Shown here piece after piece: positions 51,174 through 60,498 of a stretch of DNA of 64,000 nucleotides. The stretch is from Deltaproteobacteria bacterium (GTDB taxonomy: Bacteria; Desulfobacterota; Binatia; UBA1149; SPBQ01). Within the stretch, counting starts at the first letter, position 1; each line of letters opens with the position of its first letter. Position numbers and translations under genes: made by a program. The notes under the pieces were generated by a model, which worked only from the letters and a program-made list of their open reading frames with translations, was not told where the DNA came from and ran no database searches. The DNA lies in the NCBI GenBank assembly GCA_029262375.1, contig JAJCZM010000043.1, forward strand, positions 121,162 to 185,161. Reading direction: 5' to 3'.

Positions 51174-51946
51174 GTGTCTTCCTCAGGGCGTCCGCAAAGC
51201 GAATCGGCACGGCGGGTCACAGCGCACAACCGCTCCTCGAGTTCGCGGCGTGCGACTTCTCTTTCTACTTTGTCCATGCGGCGGCGTTCGAATTGCATCG
51301 GCGTTCCGACCACACACGCGACCCGAGCTCCGGGTAGCGGCAGCATCATTCGATCCCATCCCGTCATCCTACGACATCGGGTTGCACTGAATGATATTGG
51401 ATACAGTGTCGCACCGGAAGACGAGGCCAGCTCGACTGCACCCGCCTTGGCTTCGCCGGCCGGCCCGCGCGGACCGTCGGGAATCAACGCGACCGTCGCG
51501 CCGCGAGCCAGGGCGCGCATCAGCGCCAACGTGCCCGCGACCGCACCGCGGGTCGATGAACCGCGAGCAATAGTCACACCGAAGCGCTCCAGCGCCCGCG
51601 TGATGATCTCACCGTCGCGGTGCGTACTGTTCATGATCATCGTCTCGGCGATACTCTCGTCGCCGGGCTGCCCGGCGATCCCGGCGGCGCGTGGCCGACT
51701 AGGCATCAGGAACGGCAACATGATCGAGCGACCGTGCCAAAACGCCAGCACGGTCGGCTCGCCGTCGTGCCAACGACGCACAAGCGCCTGTGCGCCCTCA
51801 AACTCCAAGCGCGTCGTCCAGCGGATCATCCAGAGCGCGATCCAAATGACCAGTCCGAGAACGACCGACTCCCGTCGTGCGTAGTCCGGCCGGCGGCGCA
51901 CCTGTCGGATCCGCTGCTTGAGGCTAAGCTGCGTGCTCACCCTCAT
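51170..51946 (-). CDS. DUF374 lysophospholipid acyltransferase-family protein
   Basis: A 258-residue protein. Start at 51946 (MRVSTQLSLK) is chosen: GAAGAAGG lies 8 nt upstream and the overlap with msbA is only 23 nt; an in-frame start at 52072 lies deep inside msbA. One membrane segment (SVVLGLVIWIALWMI), then FWHGRSIMLPFL, THRDGEIITRAL and LIPDGPRGPAGEAKAGAVEL are the DUF374 signatures of the LPLAT superfamily. It probably adds an acyl chain to lipid A or a precursor, in place of LpxL, which is not in the window. Confidence 0.85.
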   Translation of the reverse strand: MRVSTQLSLKQRIRQVRRRPDYARRESVVLGLVIWIALWMIRWTTRLEFEGAQALVRRWHDGEPTVLAFWHGRSIMLPFLMPSRPRAAGIAGQPGDESIAETMIMNSTHRDGEIITRALERFGVTIARGSSTRGAVAGTLALMRALARGATVALIPDGPRGPAGEAKAGAVELASSSGATLYPISFSATRCRRMTGWDRMMLPLPGARVACVVGTPMQFERRRMDKVEREVARRELEERLCAVTRRADSLCGRPEEDT

Positions 51947-53684
51947 CCGTGGGGCCTTCTTCGAACTGCATGTCGTATAGGCGTTTGTACAATTGGCCGC
52001 GTTCGAGAAGTTCTTCGTGGGTTCCGCTCTCAACGACGCACCCGCCGTCGACGACCGCAATCGAGTCAGCACGGCGAATCGTCGAAAGACGATGCGCGAT
52101 CACCAACGTGGTTCGTCCCGTCATCAGTCGCTCGATGGCGTTCTGAACCAGGCGTTCCGACTCGGCATCCAGAGCGCTCGTAGCCTCGTCGAGGATCAGA
52201 ATCGGGGCGTCCTTGAGAAGCGCTCGCGCGATCGCGATACGCTGACGTTGCCCACCGGATAGCTGAACCCCGAGTTCGCCGACCTCGGTGTCGTACCCCT
52301 TCGGCAACGCCTCGATGAACTCGTGAGCATTCGCGGCCCGGGCCGCCTCTTCGATGGATTGTGCGTCGGTTTCGGAGTTGCCGTATGCGATATTGTTGCG
52401 AACGGTATCGTTGAACAGAAAGGTAAACTGCGTGACGACCGCGATCTGCCCGCGCAAACTGTCGAGATCGATCTCACGCAGCGCAGTGCCATCGAGCGTG
52501 ATCTCTCCGGACGAGACTTCGTAGAAACGCGGAATGAGGTCGGCGATGGTGCTCTTCCCGCCACCGCTCGGACCAACGAGGGCAACCACCTTGCCGGCCG
52601 GAATGACGAGATTCGCGCCCTTCAACACGGCGTCATCCGCGTACGCAAAGCCAACGTCTTCAAATCGAATGGCATCTCGCAGCCCGTCGATCGTTCGATC
52701 GCCCGGTCGTGCGACGGGCTCTCCTTCGAGATCGAGGACCTCGAAGATGCGATCGGCCGCCCCCAGGCCGGTTTGGATTACGTTGTTCGTCCGCACAAGC
52801 TTCTTGAACGGATCGTAAAGAAGCACCATCGCCGAAAGGAAGGCCATGAAACCACCCGTCGTACGGGTGCCGCCGAGTACGGACGATCCGCCGTACCAAA
52901 GCACACCAGCGATCGCGAAAGCCGATAGCACTTCCATCATCGGCGTGGTGAACGCCTTGATGCGCGCTGCGCGAAGATAGAGTCGCAATAGCCGTCGGCT
53001 CTCAGCGTCGAAGCGCTCGGCCTCATAGTCCTCCATGACAAACGCTTTCACGACACGGTTGCCGACAACCGACTCCTGCATCAGAGCACTGAGATTGCCG
53101 AGGCTGTCGAGGCCGCGGTGACTGAGCTTGCGCATGCGGCGCGAGAGTCCTTGCAGAGGCAGGATCACGGCCGGGAAAACGAAGAACGTCACGAGCGCCA
53201 ACTGCCAGTCGAGGTAAAACACGACGCACACGAGCGCGAGAACGGTCGTCGCATCTCGAACCATGACAACGCCTCCCTCGGTGATTGCCTGGCGAAGTTG
53301 AAGTACATCGGTCGTGATGCGCGAGAGCAGGCTCCCCGTCGCCACCGAGTCGAAATAGGCGGCGGGCAGTCTCTGGATTTTCTCGCTCAGTTCGCGCCGG
53401 ACATCGTAGACGATGTGCTGGCCGATCCACTCGCCGAGGTAGGCTTGGCCGAAGTTCACGAGGCCGCGCAGCGTGAAGACGACGACGATCAGCCATGGAA
53501 GCCGGTTGAGCATGCGCGTGTTTGATGTGCTCAGGACGTCGTCTACAAGCGACTGCACGATGTACGGCACCGCCCCAGAGCTCGCGCTGTACACGATCAT
53601 ACAGAGCAGCGCTGCCGCGAAGTACGGCCACATGTACGGACGCAGGTACGCAAATAGTCGTCCCCACAACGCGTCGCGCTTCAC
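51924..53684 (-). CDS. msbA: Lipid A export ABC transporter (MsbA)
   Basis: A 586-residue half-transporter: six membrane helices (1-320), then the ATPase with VALVGPSGGGKSTIADLI (about 375), QLSGGQRQRIAIARAL, and ILILDEATSALDAESE. It flips lipid A-core across the inner membrane as a homodimer. It lies between lpxB (4-nt overlap) and the acyltransferase, matching its substrate pathway. Confidence 0.94.
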   Translation of the reverse strand: MKRDALWGRLFAYLRPYMWPYFAAALLCMIVYSASSGAVPYIVQSLVDDVLSTSNTRMLNRLPWLIVVVFTLRGLVNFGQAYLGEWIGQHIVYDVRRELSEKIQRLPAAYFDSVATGSLLSRITTDVLQLRQAITEGGVVMVRDATTVLALVCVVFYLDWQLALVTFFVFPAVILPLQGLSRRMRKLSHRGLDSLGNLSALMQESVVGNRVVKAFVMEDYEAERFDAESRRLLRLYLRAARIKAFTTPMMEVLSAFAIAGVLWYGGSSVLGGTRTTGGFMAFLSAMVLLYDPFKKLVRTNNVIQTGLGAADRIFEVLDLEGEPVARPGDRTIDGLRDAIRFEDVGFAYADDAVLKGANLVIPAGKVVALVGPSGGGKSTIADLIPRFYEVSSGEITLDGTALREIDLDSLRGQIAVVTQFTFLFNDTVRNNIAYGNSETDAQSIEEAARAANAHEFIEALPKGYDTEVGELGVQLSGGQRQRIAIARALLKDAPILILDEATSALDAESERLVQNAIERLMTGRTTLVIAHRLSTIRRADSIAVVDGGCVVESGTHEELLERGQLYKRLYDMQFEEGPTDEGEHAA

Positions 53685-54829
53685 GGCGACACCTCCAGCA
53701 CCAATCGCGCCGCATCGTCCACTCCACTCGGCTTGACGAGCAGATCTCGAATTTCGGCGAGCCTACTAGTCGTGCGCTGCGAAAGTGCTGGGTCACTGAG
53801 AAACGCGCGTAGTTCCGCAGCGAGTCGCTCGCTGGTAGCTTCTTCTTGTAAGAGTTCAGGTACGACGCGGTCGCCAAGCACGATATTCGGCATGGCAATA
53901 TGCGGTAGTTTGACCAACGCGCGCGCGATCGCATACGACAGCGCCGACATGCGATAGATGACGACCATGGGGACACCCAGTAGCGCGCACTCGACGGTTG
54001 CCGTGCCCGCAGTCACCGCGACAACATCGCCGGCAGCGACCAGATTGTACGTGTCGTCAGCGACGGTTGTGACGTCGGCGGCATCGATACCGGAGTCGGC
54101 AACAATGGCGTTGACCAACGTTTCGTCGATCGAGTGCGCACACGCGATGGCGAAAGTAGCTGTCCCGGACAGGGCTCGTGCGGCGTCGAGCATCACCGGC
54201 AGCGTAGCACGAACCTCTTTCACACGACTCCCCGGCAGGAAAACGACCAGCGGAAGCGATGGATCGATGTCGTAGCGGGCTCTCACCTCGTCGCGCCCCA
54301 TGGACGCGCGCACATCCGCGGCAAGCGGGTGTCCGATGAAATGCGCATCGAGGCCGCGCTCGCGATACAGCGCTTCCTCGAACGGAAAAAGCACCAGCAT
54401 GCAATCGACACGCTGCGCGAGCTTTGCAATCCGCCCGCGCCGCCACGCCCAGACTTGTGGGCTCACGTAGTAGACAACACGCCGCCCGGCCTTCTTTGCT
54501 ACGCGGGCGAGCGGGATGTTGAAATCGGGGAAGTCCACGAGCACGACGATGTCGGGGCCATCGGGCCGCCGAATTTCGCGCACGACTTGACGATAGAGTT
54601 TGAGCGCGCGCCCCAAGCCGGCGAACACCTCGGAAAAGCCCATGATCGATAGCGAATCGATATCGATGAACGTACGCGCTCCGGCCTCGCGCATCTGGGG
54701 ACCGCCAACGCCGTAGACCTCAGCCTGTGGCTCGGCGCGAAGTAGCGCAGCTACCAGACGCGCAGCCTGTGCGTCGCCCGACGGTTCACCGGCGACGACG
54801 AGAATGCGACGTCTTGCAGCCGGCGACAC
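53681..54829 (-). CDS. lpxB: Lipid-A-disaccharide synthase
   Basis: A 382-residue GT19 enzyme. ILVVAGEPSGDAQAARLVAA at the N-terminus, YYVSPQVWAWRRGRI, FPFEEALY, HFIGHPLAADV, then FLPGSRVKEV are LpxB signatures; GTATVECALLGVPMVVIYRM closes the donor site. It condenses lipid X with UDP-2,3-diacylglucosamine. Downstream of the Gfo/Idh gene by 3 nt, which suggests co-expression. Confidence 0.96.
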   Translation of the reverse strand: MSPAARRRILVVAGEPSGDAQAARLVAALLRAEPQAEVYGVGGPQMREAGARTFIDIDSLSIMGFSEVFAGLGRALKLYRQVVREIRRPDGPDIVVLVDFPDFNIPLARVAKKAGRRVVYYVSPQVWAWRRGRIAKLAQRVDCMLVLFPFEEALYRERGLDAHFIGHPLAADVRASMGRDEVRARYDIDPSLPLVVFLPGSRVKEVRATLPVMLDAARALSGTATFAIACAHSIDETLVNAIVADSGIDAADVTTVADDTYNLVAAGDVVAVTAGTATVECALLGVPMVVIYRMSALSYAIARALVKLPHIAMPNIVLGDRVVPELLQEEATSERLAAELRAFLSDPALSQRTTSRLAEIRDLLVKPSGVDDAARLVLEVSP

Positions 54830-54832
54830 GCC

Positions 54833-55828
54833 TCAGGATCCGCCCTTGCCCGAGTGCACTTCCATCGCGCCGACGATCAGTTCTGCAAGCGCGAGGGCCT
54901 GCAGTCCTTCTTCCAGCCCTACGCGTACCGGCGCACCGTGCAACACCGACGCAACGAAAGCGGCGATCTGCGCGCCAAGTGGATCGGCGTCGTCAAAGGC
55001 GCTGTTGCGCACGGCAATGGCCTCCATGGGATTGTCGCTCGCGGTCGCCCCGTCGGCCGGTGCCTTCTTCTCGGCAATCGTCGCGGTGCGTGCATCGAAA
55101 TCCACAGAAACATAGGCGTCTTCTTGAAAGATACGTAGCTTTCGCTCGCGCTTGAGCGACACGCGACTCGCGGTGACGTTCGCAATGCAACCGCCTTCGA
55201 AACGCAGCCGCGCGTTCGCGATGTCGACCCGTTCACTGAGAACAGGCACACCGACGGCCTCGACGTCAACGACAGCGCGCCCGACGAGGTAGGAGAGCAG
55301 ATCGAGATCGTGAACCATCACGTCGAACACGACGTCGGTATCGCCACCGCGTCCGGCGTAAGGGCTGAGCCGATGGCACTCGATGAAGCGTGCTTTGCCT
55401 ACGACACGGCGTAAATCTTCGAAGACCGGATTGAATCGTTCCAAGTGCCCGACCTGCACGATCACATCCGCGGCCCGTGCGGCAGCGGCGATGCGCTCCC
55501 CTGCGGCGCGTTCATGCGCGAGCGGCTTCTCGACGAGCATGTGTACTCCCGCAGACGCGGCGGCCACGGCCACGTCAGCGTGCGCAACCGTCGGCACGGC
55601 GATGCTGACCGCGTCTACGCGCGCCAGCAGCTCCTGCACCGAGCCGGCGAGCTCGCAGTGGTACTTCGTCGCGACCTCGCGTGCGCGCGCGGTGTCCACA
55701 TCATAGACGGCGACGAGCTCACACTCAGGATTGTCGGCGAGAGCGAGGTTTGCGTACTTCGACGCGTGAAGCGTTCCGAGATAGCCGGTGCCGATCACAC
55801 CGCAGCGTAGCAACTTGGAATCAGGCAT
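54833..55828 (-). CDS. Gfo/Idh/MocA oxidoreductase in the lipid A operon (GnnA-like?)
   Basis: A 331-residue protein; start 55828 overlaps the lpxI stop by 8 nt. Rossmann motif GVIGTGYLGTLHASKYANL, then AVPTVAHADVAVAA, VEKPLAHE with the catalytic-region Lys, and VQVGHLERFNPVFEDLRRV. Members of this family placed near lpxA include GnnA, which oxidises UDP-GlcNAc at C3 for amide-linked lipid A; a GnnB aminotransferase is expected beside it but is absent here. Function is therefore open; a lipid A-related role is inferred from position only. Confidence 0.83.
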   Translation of the reverse strand: MPDSKLLRCGVIGTGYLGTLHASKYANLALADNPECELVAVYDVDTARAREVATKYHCELAGSVQELLARVDAVSIAVPTVAHADVAVAAASAGVHMLVEKPLAHERAAGERIAAAARAADVIVQVGHLERFNPVFEDLRRVVGKARFIECHRLSPYAGRGGDTDVVFDVMVHDLDLLSYLVGRAVVDVEAVGVPVLSERVDIANARLRFEGGCIANVTASRVSLKRERKLRIFQEDAYVSVDFDARTATIAEKKAPADGATASDNPMEAIAVRNSAFDDADPLGAQIAAFVASVLHGAPVRVGLEEGLQALALAELIVGAMEVHSGKGGS

Positions 55829-56702
55829 CGGGCACCGACCCGTCGGCGTCGCAGCCGACGACGGAAATCCCGTGCTCATCCGCCAGCGCACGAACGCTGC
55901 CGTCGTCCAGAACGATCGTCGCACCCGCCTCGACCGCCAGTGCGCGCGCACCACACGCGGCCATCGTCTCGATGGTGCGCGGGCCGATCGCAGGTACGTC
56001 GAAACGCATGTCTTGCCCGGTCTTCGCAGCCTTCACGACGACGGCACCGCCTTGGCCCAAGTCGGCGGCGCGCCTGATCGCAGCGTCCGTCCCCTCGACC
56101 GCTTCGATCGCCAACACGTGCCCGTCCTCGACCACCACCCCTTGACCGACATCGAGATCGCCTATTGCGCGCAGTACGCGGCAGCCAAGCGCGATGTCGG
56201 CGCGAACGCGCGCATCGATCGGCGGTCCGGCGAGCCGCCCGAGACCGACCACTAATCGTTCGAGGAAAGTTGTAGACGGCACGACTTCGATGCCGGCGCG
56301 TGACAGTTCGTCGGCGAGACCTCGCAAGACCGCGTCGTCGCCCTTCGCCCCCGATCTACCGACGCGCGCCAACAGGCGCATACCGCGCCAATCCGGGCGC
56401 AGATCACCGAGCGAGTTCACCTTATCGACGCCGCCGCACATGACGGCACGATCGACTCCGGCCTTCTTGAACGCACGCACCATGCGCCCGACCTGACCGA
56501 CACGAATCCAGGTGACGCCGTCTGAAGCTTCATCGATTTCGGGAAGAGTTTCGCCGCGATGCGCGACCACGCAGACCTCGACTCCGCGCGCGCGTGCCTC
56601 GCGCAGGAAAAGCAGAGGAAAATTGCCGTTGCCGGCTATGAGTCCGATTCTCTCCAAAATACCAGTGACACCAATGCCGGCACGCTCACCGGCACACGCC
56701 AC
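55821..56702 (-). CDS. lpxI: UDP-2,3-diacylglucosamine pyrophosphatase LpxI
   Basis: A 293-residue protein (DUF1009 family). GLIAGNGNFPLLFLREARAR, the stretch CGGVDKVNSLGDLRPDW, GDDAVLRGLADELSRAGIEV and AVEAGATIVLDDGSV are family signatures. It hydrolyses UDP-2,3-diacylglucosamine to lipid X, replacing LpxH in many non-gammaproteobacteria. GTG start at 56702 overlaps lpxA by 17 nt; TTG at 56657 (before ERIGLIAGNG) is an alternative start closer to the family N-terminus. Confidence 0.93.
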   Translation of the reverse strand: MACAGERAGIGVTGILERIGLIAGNGNFPLLFLREARARGVEVCVVAHRGETLPEIDEASDGVTWIRVGQVGRMVRAFKKAGVDRAVMCGGVDKVNSLGDLRPDWRGMRLLARVGRSGAKGDDAVLRGLADELSRAGIEVVPSTTFLERLVVGLGRLAGPPIDARVRADIALGCRVLRAIGDLDVGQGVVVEDGHVLAIEAVEGTDAAIRRAADLGQGGAVVVKAAKTGQDMRFDVPAIGPRTIETMAACGARALAVEAGATIVLDDGSVRALADEHGISVVGCDADGSVPDA

Positions 56703-57477
56703 GCTTCGACTCCTCGACGAACCGGATGAAGCGCCCTACTTCGCGCGACTGGGGATACTCCTCACGAAGACGTACGAGCGCTTCCTGCATCTTGAGACCC
56801 GATTGGAAGAATATGCGGTACGCAGTGCGTACATCGCGCACTGCATCCTCGTCCATGCCGCTGCGTCGCAAGCCTACGACGTTCACGCCTTGTAGCTTAG
56901 CGCGATCGCCGACCGCCACGCAGAACGGAGGGACGTCCAACACGACCATCGCACCACCGCCGACGAAGGCGAGTTTCCCGACGCGTGTATGCTGATGCAC
57001 CGCGGCCAAGCCGCCTATGATGGCGTAGTCGCCCAACTCGACGTGACCGGCCGGTGCGGCGCAATTGGCGAGCACCACTCCGTCACCGACGAGGCAGTCG
57101 TGCGCGACATGCGAGTAGGCCATGAAGAGACAGTCGTCGCCGATCTTGGTGACGCCGCCGCCCTCGGCCGTACCCCTATTGATCGTGACGGACTCACGAA
57201 TGCGATTGCGCGAGCCGATCTCCAGGCGCGTTTGCTCACCGCCGTACTTGAGGTCCTGCGCATCGCCGCCGATGCTGGCGAAGGGGCTGACCTCGTTCTC
57301 GTCTCCGAGAGTCGTCAGCCCACTGATTACCGTGTGCGGGCCGATCTTGCAGCGCTCGCCAACACGCACCTCGGCACCAAGGACCGAGAATGGGCCGATC
57401 TTCGTGCCCGCACCTATGTGCGCGCCATCCTCGATGACGGCGGTCGGGTGAATCTGCGTGTCGGCTGCAATCGTCAT
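56686..57477 (-). CDS. lpxA: UDP-N-acetylglucosamine O-acyltransferase LpxA
   Basis: A 263-residue left-handed beta-helix enzyme made of hexapeptide repeats (IHPTAVIEDGAHIGAGTKIG). The catalytic His is in SHVAHDCLVGD; ALGGLAAVHQ-like IIGGLAAVHQHTRVG and VPPFCVAVGD follow. It acylates UDP-GlcNAc (or UDP-GlcNAc3N) with a hydroxyacyl-ACP chain, starting lipid A synthesis. In most genomes lpxD and fabZ precede it; here only 91 nt separate it from skp. Confidence 0.95.
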   Translation of the reverse strand: MTIAADTQIHPTAVIEDGAHIGAGTKIGPFSVLGAEVRVGERCKIGPHTVISGLTTLGDENEVSPFASIGGDAQDLKYGGEQTRLEIGSRNRIRESVTINRGTAEGGGVTKIGDDCLFMAYSHVAHDCLVGDGVVLANCAAPAGHVELGDYAIIGGLAAVHQHTRVGKLAFVGGGAMVVLDVPPFCVAVGDRAKLQGVNVVGLRRSGMDEDAVRDVRTAYRIFFQSGLKMQEALVRLREEYPQSREVGRFIRFVEESKRGVCR

Positions 57478-57568
57478 TTGCTATCGAACCGGCGTCTCCG
57501 CCCCAACTCGCGCAGTGGCGTTGCGGGCCGGGCTCGCGCACCGGCGTCTCGCGGACTCGCTGCTCGGC

Positions 57569-58093
57569 CTACTTCTTCCACTCGGCGTTTGCGCGCTCGA
57601 CGACGGCCTCAGTGATATCCATCGTCTCAGAGAAATAGACGGCCGCCTGCGCGTCCAGCACGAGATCGTATCCGTTCGCCTCACCGTACTCGATGATGAT
57701 TCGGCTCAGGAAGCGGTTTACTCCGCCCATCAGCTCGGCTTCCTCGCGCTTGAGGTCGCGTTCGAGATCCTCTTTCAGACGCTGGCCTTCGCGCTGGCGC
57801 TTGTCGAAGTCCTCGGCCGCCTTCTTTCGCTCTTCGACGCTGAGCACCATGGCGCGCTTCTGGAGATCGGCCTCCATCTCCTTGAGTTCCTCGGTGCGCT
57901 TGTCGAGCTTCTCCTGCGCGAGTTCCTTCTTGCCTTTGAGCTTGTCGAACGCCTGCTGCCCGGCGGTCGCGCCGCCCAACAGGTTCTGCGTCACGACGAC
58001 GCCGACCTTCAGGTCGGCTGCCTCGGCGCTACCGGCGACCGGGCTCAACGTCAGAGCCGCTACACAACTAAAGAGATACATTAACTTTCGCAT
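57569..58093 (-). CDS. skp: Skp/OmpH-family periplasmic chaperone
   Basis: A 174-residue exported protein. Start 58093 is set by AGGAG 6 nt upstream; longer in-frame starts run back into bamA. Signal peptide (MRKLMYLFSCVAALTLSPVA, cleaved near AEA), mature part KVGVVVTQNLL, then a long charged coiled-coil (about 55-130) and the cap strand YDLVLDAQAAVYFSETMDIT, typical of Skp. It holds unfolded outer-membrane proteins for BamA, encoded immediately upstream. Confidence 0.9.
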   Translation of the reverse strand: MRKLMYLFSCVAALTLSPVAGSAEAADLKVGVVVTQNLLGGATAGQQAFDKLKGKKELAQEKLDKRTEELKEMEADLQKRAMVLSVEERKKAAEDFDKRQREGQRLKEDLERDLKREEAELMGGVNRFLSRIIIEYGEANGYDLVLDAQAAVYFSETMDITEAVVERANAEWKK

Positions 58094-58137
58094 GACTTCT
58101 CCTGCCTGAGATTTCTTCACCGCACCAACTCGACCCG

Positions 58138-60498
58138 TTACAGCGGCGCGCCGAACGAGAAGAGAATGACGGGCGAATCTTCGTCGTCTTCTTTGGCCAA
58201 GGGGTAGCCGACTTCGATACGAAGCGGGCCGAACGGCGACAGCCAACGAACGCCCCAACCGGCGGCGTAGCGCAGTTCCGACGCCTGGAATGCATCGTCG
58301 GCGAGGAAGGCGTTGCCTATATCAAAAAACACGACCGCCTTGACCCCGGCCTCGGGCAATACTCCGAGGATCAGTTCGTTATTGACCACGAGCTGACTGC
58401 TACCGCCGATCTCTTCGTCGAAGCAGTCTACGTCTCCGGCCGGTCGATCGTTCTCGCGATTGCCGAACTGGCCACAGACTTCCTGGGTCGGTCCGAGCTC
58501 GCGCGTATCGAAACCACGCACCGAATTGATACCGCCGGGGAAATATCGCTCGAAGACCGGAAGCTCTCGCCCGCTCTCTCCCTCGGTGCCGAGACCGAAG
58601 CCGAGCGTTGCGCCGAACGAGTAGGTCAGATGGCGGTCCTCGAAAAGTTCCATCACCGGGAAGAACCATCGTCCGCTGAGATCTACTTTGAAGAACTCGC
58701 TCTCCCCGCCGAGACCGGCGATCTCGGCGCTCAGTGATTGCCGCGATCCGTTGCTCGGATCGAAAGGATGGTCGAGCGTGTTGCGGAAGATGCTGGGCGT
58801 GACGCTGCTCGTGATCTGGGTACGCTCTTCCGCCTTCACGTCCGCCGGCGCACGCGCGTCGAGGCCATCGATTTTCGACTGCTCGAGCTTGTATTCCAGT
58901 CCTGCGCGTACACGCCGCAGAGACAGCCCCATGAACGATGCGAAGCCGAGACGACGCAGCGGATACGACGAGCGCACCGCGAAGCCGGTCCCGCCCCGCG
59001 TGAAGCGATCGAACTCGAGCTTCCAAGAGAATAGGTCAACGCCGAGGCTGAGCGGCTGGTCGCGAAACCACGGCTCCGTAAAAGCAAGCCTGAAGTTCTG
59101 ACGGATGCTGCCGAGATCTGCGTTGAGCACGAGTCGCTGTCCACGCCCGAACAGGTTCTGCTCGGAAACACGCGCATTGAAGAGGAAACTATCGGCTGAG
59201 CTGAACCCGGCGCCGGCGGAAAACGCGCCCGTGCGGCCCTCTTCTACGTCAACAACGAGGTCCACCTGGTCGGTCTCGTCGGTACGCTCGGTGGAAAGTT
59301 CCACTTCCTCGAAGAAGCCGAGTCGACGCACGCCGCGCTTGCTGGCTTGCAAACCAGTGCCAGAGAACTTCTCACCTTCGTCGAGCGCCAGCTCGCGGCG
59401 GACCACCTCATCACGCGTCTTGGTATTGCCGCGGACGTCGATTCGCCGGATCGTGACGATCTCGCCCGATTCGAAGTTGAAGCGAACGTCCATCTCGTTG
59501 GTTGCCGCCACGATACGCGTGTCAGGCACGACGTCAGCGAACGCGTAGCCCAGATCGCCGTAGGCCTGCGTGAGCGAGAAGATCGACTCGCGCAGCTCAC
59601 TGGCGCGGAAGACCTCTCCTTCCTTCAGGAGAAGCCGCGCCTTGAGCTCGTCCTCTTCCATGAGGACATCGCCAACGAACGTGAGCTCGCCGACCGTGAA
59701 CAAGGGCCCCTCTTCCACTTTGATCCGGACGCGCAGGGCGTCGCCGACACGCTCGACCTCCGGCTCGTCAACGCGCGCCTGCAGGTAACCGTTGTCGTAG
59801 TAGTAGGCGGTCACGCGCTCGACGTCGGTCGCTAGTTCGTCCTCGTTCAACAGCCCGGCACCTGTCAGGAACGAGAAGGTCCATTCGGTACGCGTGGTCA
59901 TGAGTTTGCGCAGCTCACGATCAGTGAAGGCGTTGACGCCCTCGAAATCGATATCTCCAACGCGAATCAGATCACCCTCGACGACGGTGTAGGCAATCGT
60001 GGCGTTGTTCTCGGCATCGACTTCAACCTCGAAGTCGATCTTGGCGTCGGGATAGCCCTCGCTGGTGTACAGCTTGTGAGCCGCCTCCAGACCGGCGGCG
60101 ATACGGCGAGGATCGAAGATCGTTCGAGCCGTAACATTGATCACTGCTTCGAGATCTTCTTCTTTGACGCTCTCGACGCCGTTAAACGACACCCCCGTCA
60201 CGTACGGACGCTCCTCGACCAAATAGGTCACGACGACGCCACCGCCGCTTTGCAGAAGCGTCACGTAGATGTTGTCGAAGAAGCCCATCGCGTAGATCGA
60301 CTTGATGTCGTCGTCTATATCCGCGCGGTCTAGCGGATCGCCCGGCTTGGTATCGATGTGAATACGAATCGAAGAAGTGTCGACGCGTCGATTGCCTTCG
60401 ACCTGCACTGCCGTGACGATCTCTGCCGCTTGCGCGCCTAGCGCGGGGCCAAGGCAGAGCGCGAGCGCCGCCAGTACGGCAACTGCGCTACGCCGCAT
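58138..60498 (-). CDS. bamA: Outer membrane protein assembly factor BamA
   Basis: A 786-residue protein from ATG 60498, just after a G-run and overlapping the lolD stop by 11 nt. Signal peptide (AVLAALALCLGPALGAQA), five POTRA domains (e.g. VQVEGNRRVDTSSIRIHI, IRRIDVRGNTKTRDEVVRRE) and a C-terminal Omp85 barrel with VRGFDTRELGP, the conserved lid-lock VRGF/Y motif. It inserts beta-barrel proteins in the outer membrane. The C-terminus ends FSFGAPL rather than with an aromatic residue. A cysteine pair lies in the loop after VRGF (EVCGQFG, DVDCFDEE). Confidence 0.95.
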   Translation of the reverse strand: MRRSAVAVLAALALCLGPALGAQAAEIVTAVQVEGNRRVDTSSIRIHIDTKPGDPLDRADIDDDIKSIYAMGFFDNIYVTLLQSGGGVVVTYLVEERPYVTGVSFNGVESVKEEDLEAVINVTARTIFDPRRIAAGLEAAHKLYTSEGYPDAKIDFEVEVDAENNATIAYTVVEGDLIRVGDIDFEGVNAFTDRELRKLMTTRTEWTFSFLTGAGLLNEDELATDVERVTAYYYDNGYLQARVDEPEVERVGDALRVRIKVEEGPLFTVGELTFVGDVLMEEDELKARLLLKEGEVFRASELRESIFSLTQAYGDLGYAFADVVPDTRIVAATNEMDVRFNFESGEIVTIRRIDVRGNTKTRDEVVRRELALDEGEKFSGTGLQASKRGVRRLGFFEEVELSTERTDETDQVDLVVDVEEGRTGAFSAGAGFSSADSFLFNARVSEQNLFGRGQRLVLNADLGSIRQNFRLAFTEPWFRDQPLSLGVDLFSWKLEFDRFTRGGTGFAVRSSYPLRRLGFASFMGLSLRRVRAGLEYKLEQSKIDGLDARAPADVKAEERTQITSSVTPSIFRNTLDHPFDPSNGSRQSLSAEIAGLGGESEFFKVDLSGRWFFPVMELFEDRHLTYSFGATLGFGLGTEGESGRELPVFERYFPGGINSVRGFDTRELGPTQEVCGQFGNRENDRPAGDVDCFDEEIGGSSQLVVNNELILGVLPEAGVKAVVFFDIGNAFLADDAFQASELRYAAGWGVRWLSPFGPLRIEVGYPLAKEDDEDSPVILFSFGAPL

